Assembly: GCA_034770075.1 (NCBI GenBank)
Contig: CM068385.1
Coordinates: 48,072,721-48,136,720 of the forward strand
DNA: 64,000 bases
Source: Aralia elata
Lineage: Eukaryota > Streptophyta > Magnoliopsida > Apiales > Araliaceae
Reading direction: 5' to 3'
Notes under the pieces: generated by a model
The model's database searches: none
Told to the model about the DNA's origin: nothing
The model's input: only the letters and a program-made list of their open reading frames with translations
Shown here: positions 23,222-34,513 of the stretch, one piece after another
Numbering within the stretch: the stretch's first letter is position 1
How the letters are laid out: every line of letters begins with the position of its first letter
Made by a program: the position numbers and the translations under genes

Positions 23222-24203
23222 ACATCAGATTACAGAGCGGGGTTGGGATACTTTCACTGACCACCCCGATCCGGCAGTTGTGGCTATCTTCCAGGAATTT
23301 TATGCCAACGCACAAGACAAGCCACCATATGCTGTCATTCTTCGGGGAAGAGGAGTCTCGTTCAGCGCCCAATCTATCAATGAATACTATAATTTGGTGA
23401 CTCCTGAGGTTTTATCAGTATTCGGATTTTCTTCGTTCAAACCCTGATTATGATAAGATTTTATCAGATTTATGCAAGCTAGGGACCACTTGGGTGTCAA
23501 AAGGCAACATGGGAGCTTCACTTTTCCATAGCAAAGATTTGAGCCTGTATGAAAAAATTTGGTATGCCTTCTTGTGTGCTAAGCTCATGCCATCCCAGCA
23601 TGTCAGTGATGTGACTAAAGACAAGGCGACATTGTTATATGCCATCGTTATGGACTACACAATCAATGTGGGGCATATCATTGAGCACAACATCCATAGG
23701 TTCTTGAGAAGTCATATTCAGGGAGGATTGCCTCACCCATCCCTCATCTATGGACTGTGCCGTGCGACGGGCGTTCGATGGGCTGATGATGAGGTAGTAC
23801 AACAACCCTTGCAACTTCTCGATCATAAGCTTATTAAACGCTATATGGGACAAAGCCGAGTCGTACCCGAGGGGACGAGGCTTTATCCTCCATTCTACCT
23901 CCGAGGACGAGGAGGATCCTGACGCACCAGCAACACCTAGCTCCTAGCCTAAGGCTCGATTTAGTACTCAGTTCCGGAACTTGAAGCTATACACTAACAA
24001 GCATATTAAGCGGCTAGAGAGGCAAAATAAGAGCGGAGCGCCAGGAGTATATGTTTAACTACCATATGAGCTTCAACGCAGCATTATCCGAGCAATTTGC
24101 AAGGTTGAACCCCGGTGCCCCTCCAGTCCAGTTTCCCGTACCTCAACCTTTGCCTCCTTATCCACCTACCGACTCTGATGATGAAGAAGTCAGTCAAGCA
24201 TGA
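23222..24203 (+). pseudogene. Athila accessory ORF (plant transposon-protein domain), broken
   Basis: Readable in pieces: ITERGWDTFTDHPDPAVVAI then FQEFYANA near 23226-23320; a frameshifted block KIWYAFLCAKLMPSQHVSDV, TKDKATLLYAIVMDYTINVG and GGLPHPSLIYGLCRATGVRW (23494-23795); and a proline-rich end PLPPYPPTDSDDEEVSQA before the stop at 24201-24203. This is the ORF found downstream of pol in Athila elements, annotated in databases as a putative plant transposon protein and sometimes called env-like. Its function is not established. The 5' end is missing and there are several frameshifts and stops. The same ORF in Athila J is at 43852-44971. Confidence 0.8.
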
Positions 24204-24255
24204 TGCCTGACCTATCAGGGAAGTCCTCCATTTTTCAATTATGTATTTTATCAAC

Positions 24256-24290
24256 AATGAGGACATTGTCCAATTTAAGTTTGGGGGTGG
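24256..24290 (+). promoter_or_regulatory. Athila F internal PPT-like motif
   Basis: AATGAGGACATT hairpin (AGGA loop) followed by TTTAAGTTTGGGGGTGG. It has the same layout as the true PPT 1.15 kb downstream. Equivalents are at 30285-30319 and 43769-43806. Confidence 0.7.
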
Positions 24291-24854
24291 ATATTATGTT
24301 ATTTAGTTAGTTATGTTTAAATGCATTGTCATGGTAGTTGCATTCACATTGTATGTTTTTAAGCGTTATTATAGTTAGAAATAATCATGTGAAATATCAT
24401 CAAAATGACTTTTCTTGCTTTTAATGTTCATATTCGATCTGTTCCTTACATTTTGATGATCTTTGTGAAAATATTTTTTTGTGTTAATTGCATTTAAGAG
24501 CATTGCAGCAGTACATTTTAGGAAGGCCGATGATATGATTTTGATCAATTGTCTAATGTATTCAGTATTACGGATTAGGATTGCTAAGTTAGGAATGTTA
24601 ACTGTGGCTGGTTTCGTTAAATTTATGACCCTTTGATCTCATATTGCACACGTCAATGTTTTGAACTGGTTAGGTTTTAGTTCAATTTTATGAATCTGGT
24701 GTTCATTAAGGATAGGAAAACCTCTATCACTTGTTAGAACACAAAAATATGAATAATTACTACTTCGATGTCTGTCTAAAATGCAAGAAAAAGTTAAAAT
24801 TGATAAAATGAGAATAATAGACAGATATGAGCAGATCTTGACTAGTTTATTTTT

Positions 24855-24981
24855 GTGGCCTTTGTCATTCGAACAAGTAAGCCCTTTGGAGTGTCTCTAC
24901 GCTCGATGCCCTAAAACCATCTGGTTTGGGAGTCATCAGTTGAAAGTTTGCTACATGGGTGACATTGAATAGCCTAATAAA
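24855..24981 (+). ncRNA. Structured RNA motif shared with the Ogre element
   Basis: Aligns along its length with the three Ogre units at 10382-10869, in the same orientation relative to each element. Stems: GAGTGT-CTCT-ACGCTC (one G-U) and AAACCA-TC-TGGTTT, flanked by CCC and GGG. It is in the 3' non-coding region between the two PPT-like motifs. No protein reading is conserved. The RNA-structure call is inference from covariation over four copies. Confidence 0.65.
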
Positions 24982-25023
24982 GATAGACATTACACAAGTC
25001 GAGAATAAGAATAAATAATCAAT

Positions 25024-25046
25024 GAGATGGAGCGTAAAACGCACTC
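25024..25046 (+). other. Athila short hairpin motif, F copy
   Basis: GAGCGTAAAACGCACTC forms GCGT-AAA-ACGC. The motif matches Athila I copies exactly over 23 nt in element-sense orientation. Confidence 0.65.
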
Positions 25047-25397
25047 GTTTAACAAAAAAAGGGGCAAAAATATAGTGAAAACAAGTGAATAAGAGGGGTG
25101 CTAAGAGTTTACTATTTTATCTTTATTCGAGCACTGTGGTTCATAGATTAGAGTGAGATCTTGATTGGTTTGATAAATTGACTACACACACTCACGTAAG
25201 GGTTAAATATTTGATGAGATTGGTGTGTTTTTACATTTTTGACGGGCATGAATTTGAAGTTTTGCTGAAATTATAATTCCTGATTATTGAGGCTTGATAT
25301 CCATATCCTATGTTGGTCTGCTGCTTTAGGTTTATAGATCATGCATTTGCATTCATATATTTAGGTTGCTTTGTGCATTTTTATTTCTCTTGTTTTT

Positions 25398-25434
25398 GCT
25401 TGAGGACAAACAAAGTCTTAAGTTTGGGGGTATT
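25398..25434 (+). promoter_or_regulatory. Athila F polypurine tract and hairpin
   Basis: GCTTGAGGACAAAC (stem with AGGA loop) then TTAAGTTTGGGGG and TATT before the LTR start TGATGAG. Standard Athila 3' PPT. Confidence 0.88.
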
Positions 25435-27008
25435 TGATGAGTGAGTTTTATACCTACGAGTTGGATATCTTTTAGGCTCAATTCTTTGTTATCTTTAAGT
25501 ATTTTTAGTATTATTTTACTTGTTATTGCATTGATTTTGTAGGAGGCAGCTTTGGATGTTCATTACTGTAAAAAAAAATTTGAGCTAGTGGCAATTTAGT
25601 AATTCTGCAAAATTGGTCGGCGTTGGGGCACGAGTTTTCAGTAAAAAATCTGGTGCCGGGGCGAGCTCCAAATTGGCCCGCGCCGGGGCGAGCTCCCTAG
25701 GCCAAATCTGGCGCCGGGGCGGGCTCGTCGGGAATTGCCAGCGGCTGAGTTTGTTTTGTTCTGCCGATAGTGGGATGCCTAGGAGGTTTTTCAGGAACTT
25801 GATTGAGACATGAAAAAAGAGAATGATGAGATTATTGAGCACACATGGATTGCTAATCAGATTATTATTCATTATATGATGGAAAAGAACTAGAGGGAGG
25901 AAGAACCACCATAACCTCACAAAAGAGCTAAGGAATGAAATTTTGAGAAGGAAAGCTAGGAAAGAAGATACTATAAGCAAAAAATTCGGGAATTAATCTA
26001 ATAAGGGGTTTACCATTCTATTTTCTAGTATTTTATTCTTGTTTTGTAATTCCAAAACCATGTTAGGTAAATTGAATATGATGTTAATTAGAGTTGTCAT
26101 GAACTAAACTTTATATTCTAAGATTCCAATGGAACCCAACTCATAGTCTGTATTGAATACTCTCTTTGAATATTAGTTAGTCTCTTGTGAATTGGATATC
26201 ATAACCTATACTTATGGATTAATTTATTGGCCCGTAATTACCTTGGTAACCTATATGAAATTGAGAAATGGAGTATAGTGTTGAGACCTAGTTATGAGTT
26301 CATGTGAAAGTTGGATATTTTTGTGGGTAGTTTATGAGATTATGTGACGTGTGTCTTATTTATTATTCTCAAGAATAGATAAATTGATAGTATTTAGGAT
26401 AGATATATACCTAAATACCGCATGCATCCATTTGAGATTCTATGCTTAATGATTTCTATTGCGAAAGTTGGTAATTGATGGAGTAGTTAATGAGATTTCC
26501 CGTGACATGTGTCTAGTTAGTTATTATTGATACTAGTTTCTTGATAGTGTGTAGAATAGAGATATATCTATACGCCGCATTAGGAAATACGTATTTGACC
26601 ATCGAGAGAGGCTTTTATATAACTGTGATTTCTCGGATGACAATTCGTGTGTTCTAACTACTTGAAAAAGAGAGAATTATGATATTCAAATGAAGAGTTG
26701 GGGGAAGTTGTAATCTTAGATCTTCCTATCTTGAATTTTTTCCGTGTTTTATTTAATTATTGCTTTCTTAATTGTCTTAATTTGTTTTAATTTTCAGCAA
26801 AATCAAATCAACATATCATACTTCAATTATAATTTTATGAATTTACAAATCATTGATCATTGGTTTAATAAAATTGAATTAATATAAGATTGGTAATTGT
26901 TAGTATAATTTGCAATTATTCTCCGTGGGAACGATACTTTACTTTCACTTTATTACTTGTTGACCGGGTATACTTGCGCGTATTTGTCATTATATAAAAT
27001 GGACAACA
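25435..27008 (+). mobile_element. Athila F 3' LTR
   Basis: TGATGAGTGAG...GGACAACA, 1574 bp. The CGCAAGTATAC-type end matches LTR I. Carries a GC-rich cassette (25615-25745) with repeated GCCGGGGCGAGCTC. Next to its end the sequence is chromovirus H gag, so the target was that element. Confidence 0.9.
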
Positions 27009-28024
27009 CCCTCCAATGGTTAATTTGGTGTTACTGCCCTTGTTGCCACTTCCTCCATCAACATTCTTCTTCAACGGGCAATCCTTAAACTGATGACCCG
27101 TTCCTCCACATGAAAAATAACCTGCTTTCTTTGATTTAGGACAATTTGGAGAAATATGTCCTTCTTGACCACAATTATAACAAACATTCTTTCCCCTCTT
27201 ACACTCCCCAGAGTGATTCTTTCCACACTTGTCACATGCTTTCTTCTTTTGTTGAAAACTCCCTAGCTGAGTCTCTGAGTTGTTGCCACTGCTGTTCCAT
27301 TTGCGTTTCTTGCTGTTGCTACCTCCACTACTAACATTATGATTTCCACCTTCATTCTTCTTCCTGTTCTTCTCTCGATTATATTTAGATACTGCTTCAC
27401 TACCACCTTCTGCAATGATAGCTTTCTCCAACAGAGTCGAAAACGTATCAATTTGCAACACTGTCACCTTGCTGAAAATCCATGGTTTCAACCCGTTCTC
27501 AAATCTCCGCGCCTTATGTGGTGCAAACCTTGCCAACTCGTTGAACTTGGCGGCGTACTCTTATTTTAATTCTAAGAATTTCACTTCCATCATTCCTTGC
27601 ATACTCTTTGAAAAATAGTTTTCGAAAAATAATTCTTTAAACCTCTCCCACGTTACTATTCTTTTTCCGGCCCTATTCTGATTCGATTCCCACCAGAAAT
27701 TAGCCTCGCCCTTCATTAAGTATGTAGCAAAAACTGTCTTTTACTCTTCTGCAACTCTTACAATAACAAAAGCCTTCTCCATTTCCTTTATCCATGTTTG
27801 AGCTTCAATAGGGTCAGTTATTCCTCTAAACTCCGGCGGTCCTACTGCCTTAAAGTCCTTAAAATTCGCCAATTGACTCCCTGGCGGATTTCCTGTGACT
27901 GGTGCTCTATTCTGCATAGCCTCTGCTAACATGTTAACAAAGTCTTGCATTGGGTTTGCTTAACCCCTTCGTCATTAACGGATCTTTCCTCCCTTTGGTT
28001 TCGTGGTACTCTTCTTGGCGACAT
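27009..28024 (-). pseudogene. gag: Chromovirus H gag, broken and interrupted
   Basis: ATG at 28022-28024 (MSPRRVPRNQ). Then, in changing frames: NFKDFKAVGPPEFRG and DPIEAQTWIKEMEKA, the gag domain (FENGLKPWIFSKVTVL), and three cysteine knuckles, including CYNCGQEGHISPNC (CX2CX4HX4C). Closest relative in the window is K gag (51650-53194). At least two frameshifts or stops. The coding sequence ends at KLTIGG, where the Athila F LTR begins. An acceptor-like AAAATCAG precedes the ATG (AG at 28028-28029). Confidence 0.85.
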
Positions 28025-28627
28025 TATCTGATTTTAAACAAAACCTTAAGTTACTCTTTGAGTTTTATGTTATGCCATATCTTATTAGTGCTAGCATTTA
28101 AAATGTAATACATAATTTAAACTCATATAATCATAATGTTGGATTTTAAAATTCAGCTTACTGAATTCAGTTTGCTGAATTAACCAATTCGGTTTGCTGA
28201 ATTAACCAATACAGTTTGCTGAATTAACCAATACAGTTTGTTGAATTAACTAATACGGTTTGTTGAATTAACCAATACGGTTTGCTGAATTATCATTTTT
28301 CAGATAGACAGCTTACTAACTTAATTCTCAAATCTTATTTATTAATCAAACATGTAATCATAATACTGCATTTATATTCATATACCAAATCTTAGTGTCA
28401 TACACCTACATGCCTGACATATTTTTATAAATGCCAACTATCCTATTTTTACATCAAAAGATGGGATCTACTAAAAGATATACTCCCCTATACACATAAG
28501 ATGGAGATACATCCTATTTACATACTACCTCTCACTATCTGAGGTTTATATCATACATAACATATCCCTAATAAACAAAAGGGGTACATACTACATCTAT
28601 ATACATAACAACCAAACCAACACATCA
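28025..28627 (-). other. Chromovirus H spacer between ORF1 remnant and gag
   Basis: Non-coding. At 28150-28300 six imperfect copies of a CAATACGGTTTGCTGAATTAA-like 25-bp unit occur. Similar short units are in the sheared LTR at 16560-16760. Confidence 0.6.
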
Positions 28628-28878
28628 CTAACTGTCAGGCTGAGCCACCTCAACAGGGACATGCTCCTGCTCCTGAAATGCATCTCCATCCACTTGGCGT
28701 CGAACAGAACGGCTCGACTCACCGATCTCAAAATGCTTCCTCATCTCTCCAATACTGGGACTCGAAATCCTGATATCTATAGCCTCCAATTCCTTCTTCA
28801 GCTGATCACCTTTCCTAGCAGTATCGACCCATGCATCCTCAACTCTTATCTTATCGGCTATTTCCAAATCAAACTCGA
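28628..28878 (-). pseudogene. Upstream ORF or gag-leader ORF remnant of chromovirus H
   Basis: About 83 codons open to a stop at 28628, in the position that the extra ORF occupies in chromovirus K. Contains a charged helical stretch (KGDQLKKELEAIDIRI) and RKHFEIGESSRSVRRQ. Similarity to the K ORF1 is weak (a DAWxxxAR segment in both), so homology is uncertain. The 5' end is cut by the Athila I LTR; the apparent start is created at that junction. Confidence 0.4.
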
Positions 28879-29270
28879 ACATGTCAAATCCGACGGTAAA
28901 ATGACCATAACTCTCTCATACAAACTTCAAATTGGATGATTCTGGATGCTCTGGAAAGCTAAGACAAAGATCTACAACTTTCATTCTTTGAGCTGTGAGA
29001 GATTCGGATTGGATCATGGGTGAAATTGAGAAACAAGCAGCTGAAATGCCAAATTCACGCCGAAAACGCATTGATCCCAAGGGCCTTTATTTCAATACCT
29101 ACAAAACAACGTAAAAACACAAAAAAGCACACAAACACATATAAAAGTAATACATAACTACATTACACAACAATAAGATGAAAACACATAAAACCAAACG
29201 AAATAGCTAAGGACTTACAAATTATTAAGGCTAAAAGTATCCAATTTGTGTATATAAAACACACTCATCA
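28879..29270 (-). mobile_element. Athila I 3' LTR, truncated
   Basis: Aligns with 34122-34513 with few differences. Only the part next to the PPT survives; the rest is lost at the junction with chromovirus H. Confidence 0.9.
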
Positions 29271-29310
29271 AATACCCCCAAACTTAAACCTTTTCTTGTC
29301 CTCAAGCAAA
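29271..29310 (-). promoter_or_regulatory. Athila I polypurine tract and hairpin
   Basis: Minus strand CTTGAGGACAAG hairpin, then AAGGTTTAAGTTTGGGGG and TATT before the LTR. Confidence 0.88.
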
Positions 29311-30284
29311 ACACACAAACTATAAAAATTAAACACTTCTAAATAAAAACTATCTTGAGCAATGAGTTAATAAGCTTGAACAATGGTCTCAAAGCATAAA
29401 CACATGAAAACACAAGGAAACTTTCAAAACGTTGCAAGTTTAGATTTACAATTAGCTAGTCATAGCTTGCTCTAGGTCCCTTTCGTGTGTGTGTATGTAC
29501 CCAATAGCACTAAACTAATCAAGCTCGGATGAAGCTATGCAACCACATTACCTTATGAAATAATCAAATAAACCCCGAAATAACATGCTTAACACATCAC
29601 TCAATACAAAGGTATACAAATCATAATTCCAAAAATTTGAAATTAAAAGACTCTAGGTAAGTGCATTTTATGCTCCATATTATCCTAAGTCCACTCTTAT
29701 GGGTGAGTGCGTTTTACGCTCCATCTCAACTCAACACAAGATTTGATATAAAAAAAAACTTCCTTTCTTTTGTCACAATTATATGAGAGTGCGTCTTACG
29801 CTCTATCTCCTCTAAGCATGTGTCCATGAGTGAGTGCGTTTTACGCTCCATCTCAACTCACCACATGACCATCAATTCAAACACAACAAATTTGGACACC
29901 TTGCTTCGAGTGATGTTTAAACGAGTTCTAGAGTTTATAGATATTTCCCACAAGCATTCGGATATAAAAGCCTTCACTAAGCATACGACTAGCTCAATAC
30001 TCATGGGTAGGTGCAAAAGAGTGAAAGGACGCATAAGCAAAACAATAACCACAATAACAATTAAGCACAAATACTGAGCAACATTTATCCATTTTCCATG
30101 AGTTAGAAACAATTCAAACAAGTTCTTATCATTTACCATGAATTGTAGTTCAAATCAAATTAAAACAATGCTCAAGAGACACATCCTAAACATAAATTAT
30201 TTTTTTCAAAAAAAAGCAAACAGACATTAAAATGCACAAATAACTAACATATGCTATGTAACTATGGTCTCAATACCATATGAT
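29311..30284 (-). other. Athila I 3' non-coding region
   Basis: Between the two PPT-like motifs. Holds four copies of the short hairpin motif (29661-29854). Two overlapping open frames at 29820-30139 have no recognisable domain. Confidence 0.6.
29661..29854 (-). repeat. Four copies of the Athila short hairpin motif
   Basis: At 29661-29676, 29705-29727, 29787-29809 and 29832-29854. The core on the sense strand is GCGT-AAA-ACGC. The first copy has GCAT-AAA-ATGC, a compensated change; the third changes only the loop. Confidence 0.8.
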
Positions 30285-30319
30285 CCACCCCCAAACTCAA
30301 AGTGAACAATGTCCTCATT
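30285..30319 (-). promoter_or_regulatory. Athila I internal PPT-like motif
   Basis: Minus strand AATGAGGACATT then GAGTTTGGGGGTGG. Counterpart of 24256-24290. Confidence 0.7.
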
Positions 30320-31399
30320 GTTTATAAGATAAGGAAATGAAAACTGAGAACTTCCCTGGTTGGCCAAGCATCATGCTCGACCATAGCCTTCTAAACATTT
30401 GAGTCTGATGGTGGATAAACTGGAAATGGTTGTAGCTCAAGAACATGCATTGGGGCGACATTCGGATAATAACCAAGCAATTCCTTACCAAACAATGCTC
30501 AATCAGGCCAACATTCTTTTAGACAATTCGTTGACTACGTGGTGTGCACTGATTGAAATTCTTCATCAAATACCTCCCCCAAACTCAGTTTTAACAAAAA
30601 TTACTAAGTTATTGTAATATTCAATCAAATCATAGCAATGAATAACCCAAAATCCTCCAATTGAGCCAACACAAACTCAATTGGGTAACCAATTTATATT
30701 TATGCAAATTTGATAGTGCATGATTACCCAATACAAATCCAAGTACAATAGTTTAACTAACCAAGAATACCCATCACAATTGACAAATTTATTTTACTTG
30801 TATGCAAAAATTGGAGTGAGCGCCTTGCTTTGTGTTGGCAAAAGAAGTTGTTTATTAGTACCTTCCATTTGGAGATGAATCCTTTTGAATGCTCAATGGG
30901 TTGAAGATGAATCCGTGTGGGAGAGGGGAAGAATGAGTTTGGAAGTGTGAATGACAATACAATCCGGCTTGGGAAGAAATGAATTTTTTCTTTTTTTTAG
31001 CTCGCCGGGGCGAGAAAATCCTGCCTTGTGAGCTCGCCGATGTGCCGCCGGGGCGAGCTCTCGCCGGGGCGGGAATTTTGTTCTTCAGGAGCTCGCCGCG
31101 GCGCCAAACCCCTGTATCCCAAAACTTAATTTTTTAGCTTTTCAGTTTAGCAATCATTTTCAATGCTCCACACCTGCATAAATGCAACATATCAAAGATT
31201 AAATATGCAAAATTGTGAATAAGATGAGACATATCAAGCAAATCCAATCCTAAAACTTTAACTAACTAAATACACACATAACTTGAAAACTTTAAAAATG
31301 CGGTAAATGAAAAACAACGAATTCAAATGAATGGAAATGAATGGGTTGCCTCCCATCGAGCGCTTGGTTTATAGTCCTCGGCCTGACTAACTCCCTATT
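30320..31399 (-). other. Athila I non-coding region where pol should be
   Basis: No pol motifs. A GC-rich cassette at 31001-31105 contains CTCGCCGGGGCGAG (31001-31014) and variants. GGGTTGCCTCCC near 31342 resembles a block found after integrase in Athila J (45470, GGGTTGTCTCCC), suggesting a deletion that removed RT to integrase. Confidence 0.6.
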
Positions 31400-32472
31400 T
31401 TATCCAATTCCCCTTCGAAATTTGAGCAACCCACCATCCAATGATAACCATGTAATATTTGAGGGTTTCTCCTCAGTAAGGGTCATTGAATCATGTTCAC
31501 CTAGCTTGGTACTTTTAGGCACAACCTCACTTAAGAACTTCACAAAACTAGGTGATTGTTCCATTGTGTCTGTGAAAAGAATGTTGAATTGAAGCTCCTC
31601 AAACACAATAGAATTTTCAGCTTTCTTCTCTTGGACCCCTAATTCATCACACCATGGGTTCAAATTTATATTAGCTCCATTGTCACATAGAGCCTTGCCT
31701 AAGACATGACTACCAATTGGGCACGGTTTTGCAAAACTGACTGGATTCTTGAACTTTAGTGGAGAAGGCACTTGGGGTATTAATACAATCGGCTCATCAT
31801 CGTTGGGACTCAAGGTTGGATCCTCGGCCTCCTTTTCCCGCTTCCCACTTGTCTCCCCACTTTCGACATCTTGTGGCTCATCCAGTTGCAAATTTGACTC
31901 GGGCTTTCCATCAATTTCAGATTCTATGTCATTGGGCCAGGCTTCTTGATAGTTATTATTGAAGGCAACGACAAGCTGTCCCATCTGGTTCTCAAGATTT
32001 CGAATTGACATTTCCTGACTTTTCAACATCTCCTCATTTGAAGCCAAGATCTTGGACACAAGTTCCTCAAATTTTAACATTCCGTCTTCTTGAGTAGGAG
32101 CTTGATTCTGAGATTCAAGAGTGTATGATGGGCTTGGAGCATAACATTGATCATCATAATTGTAACTCCATGTAGTATCCGGGTGATACCCCAATCTTGG
32201 TGATAATCGGGATAAGCATAGTTATTGAAGTAATCACTACCGTAATGTACCGGTCCAAAACTGACGGTGCATTGATGACTCGGGTGATTGTCAGCACAAT
32301 AATCACATGTCACTGCTATACCTTGAGTGTTCTCTGCTACTAAGGCATCCAACTTCCTCGATAGTGTTTCAAATTGTGCTGACAATACAGAGAGTGCATT
32401 GAGTTCATCAATCCCAGCTTCCATTGGTTGAGTCATGCTTGTGTACGGCCATTGATCAACAAAGTCATCCAT
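31400..32472 (-). pseudogene. gag: Athila I gag C-terminal part and protease remnant
   Basis: Two overlapping frames. 32074-32472 starts MDDFVDQWPYTSM and has ALSAQFETLSRKLDAL-like helical sequence and the single knuckle CDYCADNHPSHQC. 31400-32194 carries coiled-coil sequence (NEEMLKSQEMSIRNLENQMG) and a relic of the protease: IGSHVLGKALCDNGANINL, where Athila proteases have ALCDLGASINLMP. The active-site loop is therefore altered (DLGAS to DNGAN). The N-terminal capsid domain is absent. Frame change near 32200. Not functional. Confidence 0.8.
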
Positions 32473-32605
32473 GGTGTACCTTGTAAAGAAGAAAACATTA
32501 AAACAGAAAAATAAATGATAAAATAAACTAAAAACAAATTTATATACAAGTTTAAATTAAGACTAATTTGATTATGACTAATAATGGAAAAACACTAGAA
32601 AAATA

Positions 32606-32625
32606 ATTCCCTGGAAACGGCGCCA
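32606..32625 (-). promoter_or_regulatory. Primer-binding site (tRNA-Asp type)
   Basis: Minus strand TGGCGCCGTTTCCAGGGA, six bases inside the LTR end. This matches the PBS known for Athila elements. It fixes the LTR boundary at 32632. Confidence 0.9.
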
Positions 32626-32631
32626 AAAACT

Positions 32632-34513
32632 TGTTGTCCGATTTATATAATGACAAATACGCGCAAGTATACGCGGTCAACAAGTAATAAAGAGTAAGTA
32701 GAGTATCGATCCCACGAGGAATTGTTACTAGTCTTTTCCAAGTATTAACCTTTTATCATCTCAATCTTATTTAAACAAACGATAATTGTTTTTGTTGTTT
32801 TGCATTAATGAAGATAACAAATAATTCAAGGAACTATGGAAAGCTTTAATATAATGAAATCTAATATTAACAAGTCCAAGATTGCAATTTTCCCCAACAC
32901 TTCATTTGAATGTCCTAACTCTCTCTTTACAACTAGTTAAATCACAAGACTTGTTATCCGAGAATTTACAAGTATATACAAGCCTCTCTCGATGGTCAAA
33001 TACGTATTTCCCAATGCGGTGTATAGATATATCTCTATTCTACACACTAGCAAAAATCCAATATCAAGAATAATCAACAAGACACGTGTCACCAAATCTC
33101 ATTAATCACCCTATCAATTACCAACTTTCGCAATAGAAATCATTAAGCATAATTCTCAAATGGATACATGTGGTATTTAGGTATATGTCTATCCTAAATA
33201 CAATCAAATTATCCATTCATGAGGGTAATAAATAAAACACACGTCACTTATTTTCATGGAATATCTAATTTTCATATGATATCATAACAAGGTCTCAACC
33301 TATACTTCCTCTCTCAATTCCATATAAGTTCCCAAGGTAATTACTAGCTAGGTAATTAATATATAAAGCACAAATTATGATACCCAATTCACAAATGATA
33401 ACCAATATTAAAGAGAGAGCATTCAATTCAAACTAGGAGTTGGGTTCCATTGAAATCTTAGAAAACAAGTTCTAGGTCATGGTAACTAAAAATAACACCA
33501 TATTCAATTTATACATCATGTTGGATTACAAAATAGAAGGGAAAACTAGAGATAAAACCACTTTTGTAGATTTTCATATGATGTTTGATGGATTGATGAT
33601 GAACCCTAGCTTCTCCTCCATGGTTTTGCAATCATTGATGCTTTAGCTCCTTGGCCTTGCTTGATTTAGCTTGATTTTAGCACTTTGGCCCTCTAATTTG
33701 ATGTATTGTGTAGCCTCCTCTCCTAGAGTTGCTGATTTCTATCTTCTAATAATGCCTATTTCGTGCCTCCAAGAGCTGATATAAGTCCCTGGATGCCTAA
33801 CCTAGCTTAGCACACCAAAATAGACCAAAATCCCGCACATTTTAGCTTTCTACTACAGGCGAGCCCGCCCCGGCGAGGATTTTGGCCTAAGTTTTCTCAT
33901 CCCGGCGCGAACTCGCCGCGGCGAGGAATTTGTGTAGGAAATTCCTGCCCCGGCGAGCTCAGGTAAAATGGCCATAACTTCTTCGTCCGAACTCGGATTT
34001 AGGCGATTCAAGAGGCTACGGAACGCTAAGAAGTAGCTCTACAACGTTTATAACTGGAGCTTGACGAGATACAGGCTGTAGCAAGGCTCAAATTGAGCCC
34101 GAAGCAACTATTGCGTAAAATCCATGTCAAATTCGACGGTAAAATGACCATAACTCTCTCATACGAACTTCATATTAGATGATTCTATATGCTCTAGAAA
34201 GCTAAGACAAAGATCTACAACTTTCATTCTTTGAGTTGTGACAGATTCGGATTGGATCATGGGTGAAATTGAGAAACAAGCAGCTGAAATGCCAAATTCA
34301 CGCCGAAAACGCATTGATCCCAAGGGCCTTTATTTCAATACCTACAAAACAACGTAAAAACCCAAAAAAGCACACAAATACATATAAAAGTAATACAGAA
34401 CTACATTACACAACAATAAGATGAAAACATATAAAACCAAATGAAATAGCTAAAGACTTACAAATTATTAAGGCTAAAAGTATCCAATTTGTGTATATAA
34501 AACACACTCATCA
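32632..34513 (-). mobile_element. Athila I 5' LTR
   Basis: 1882 bp, TGATGAGTGTG...GGACAACA on the minus strand. Contains a GC-rich cassette at 33859-33964 (GCCCCGGCGAGCTC and variants). Next to the right end is copia D, so the target was that element or its remnant. Confidence 0.92.

Larger units (their letters stand above)
23222..27008 (+). mobile_element. Athila element F, 5'-truncated
   Basis: Plus-strand Athila. Seen: broken accessory ORF, internal PPT-like motif, structured RNA motif, short hairpin motif, PPT and 3' LTR. Everything upstream (gag, pol, 5' LTR) is missing. The LTR ends inside the gag of chromovirus H, so it is a later insertion whose left part was deleted together with much of H pol. 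Confidence 0.88.
28879..34513 (-). mobile_element. Athila element I, pol-less
   Basis: Minus strand. 5' LTR 32632-34513, tRNA-Asp-type PBS, gag remnant, degenerate protease, then non-coding sequence to the PPT and a truncated 3' LTR (28879-29270). No reverse transcriptase, RNase H or integrase. The internal region is 3.4 kb. It abuts copia D on the right and chromovirus H on the left; truncation removes any target duplication. Confidence 0.88.

Noticed and set aside
28661..30139. Several 85-93-codon plus and minus ORFs in Athila I and its flanks
   Set aside because: They cross element boundaries or lie antisense to known pieces; none has conserved content.
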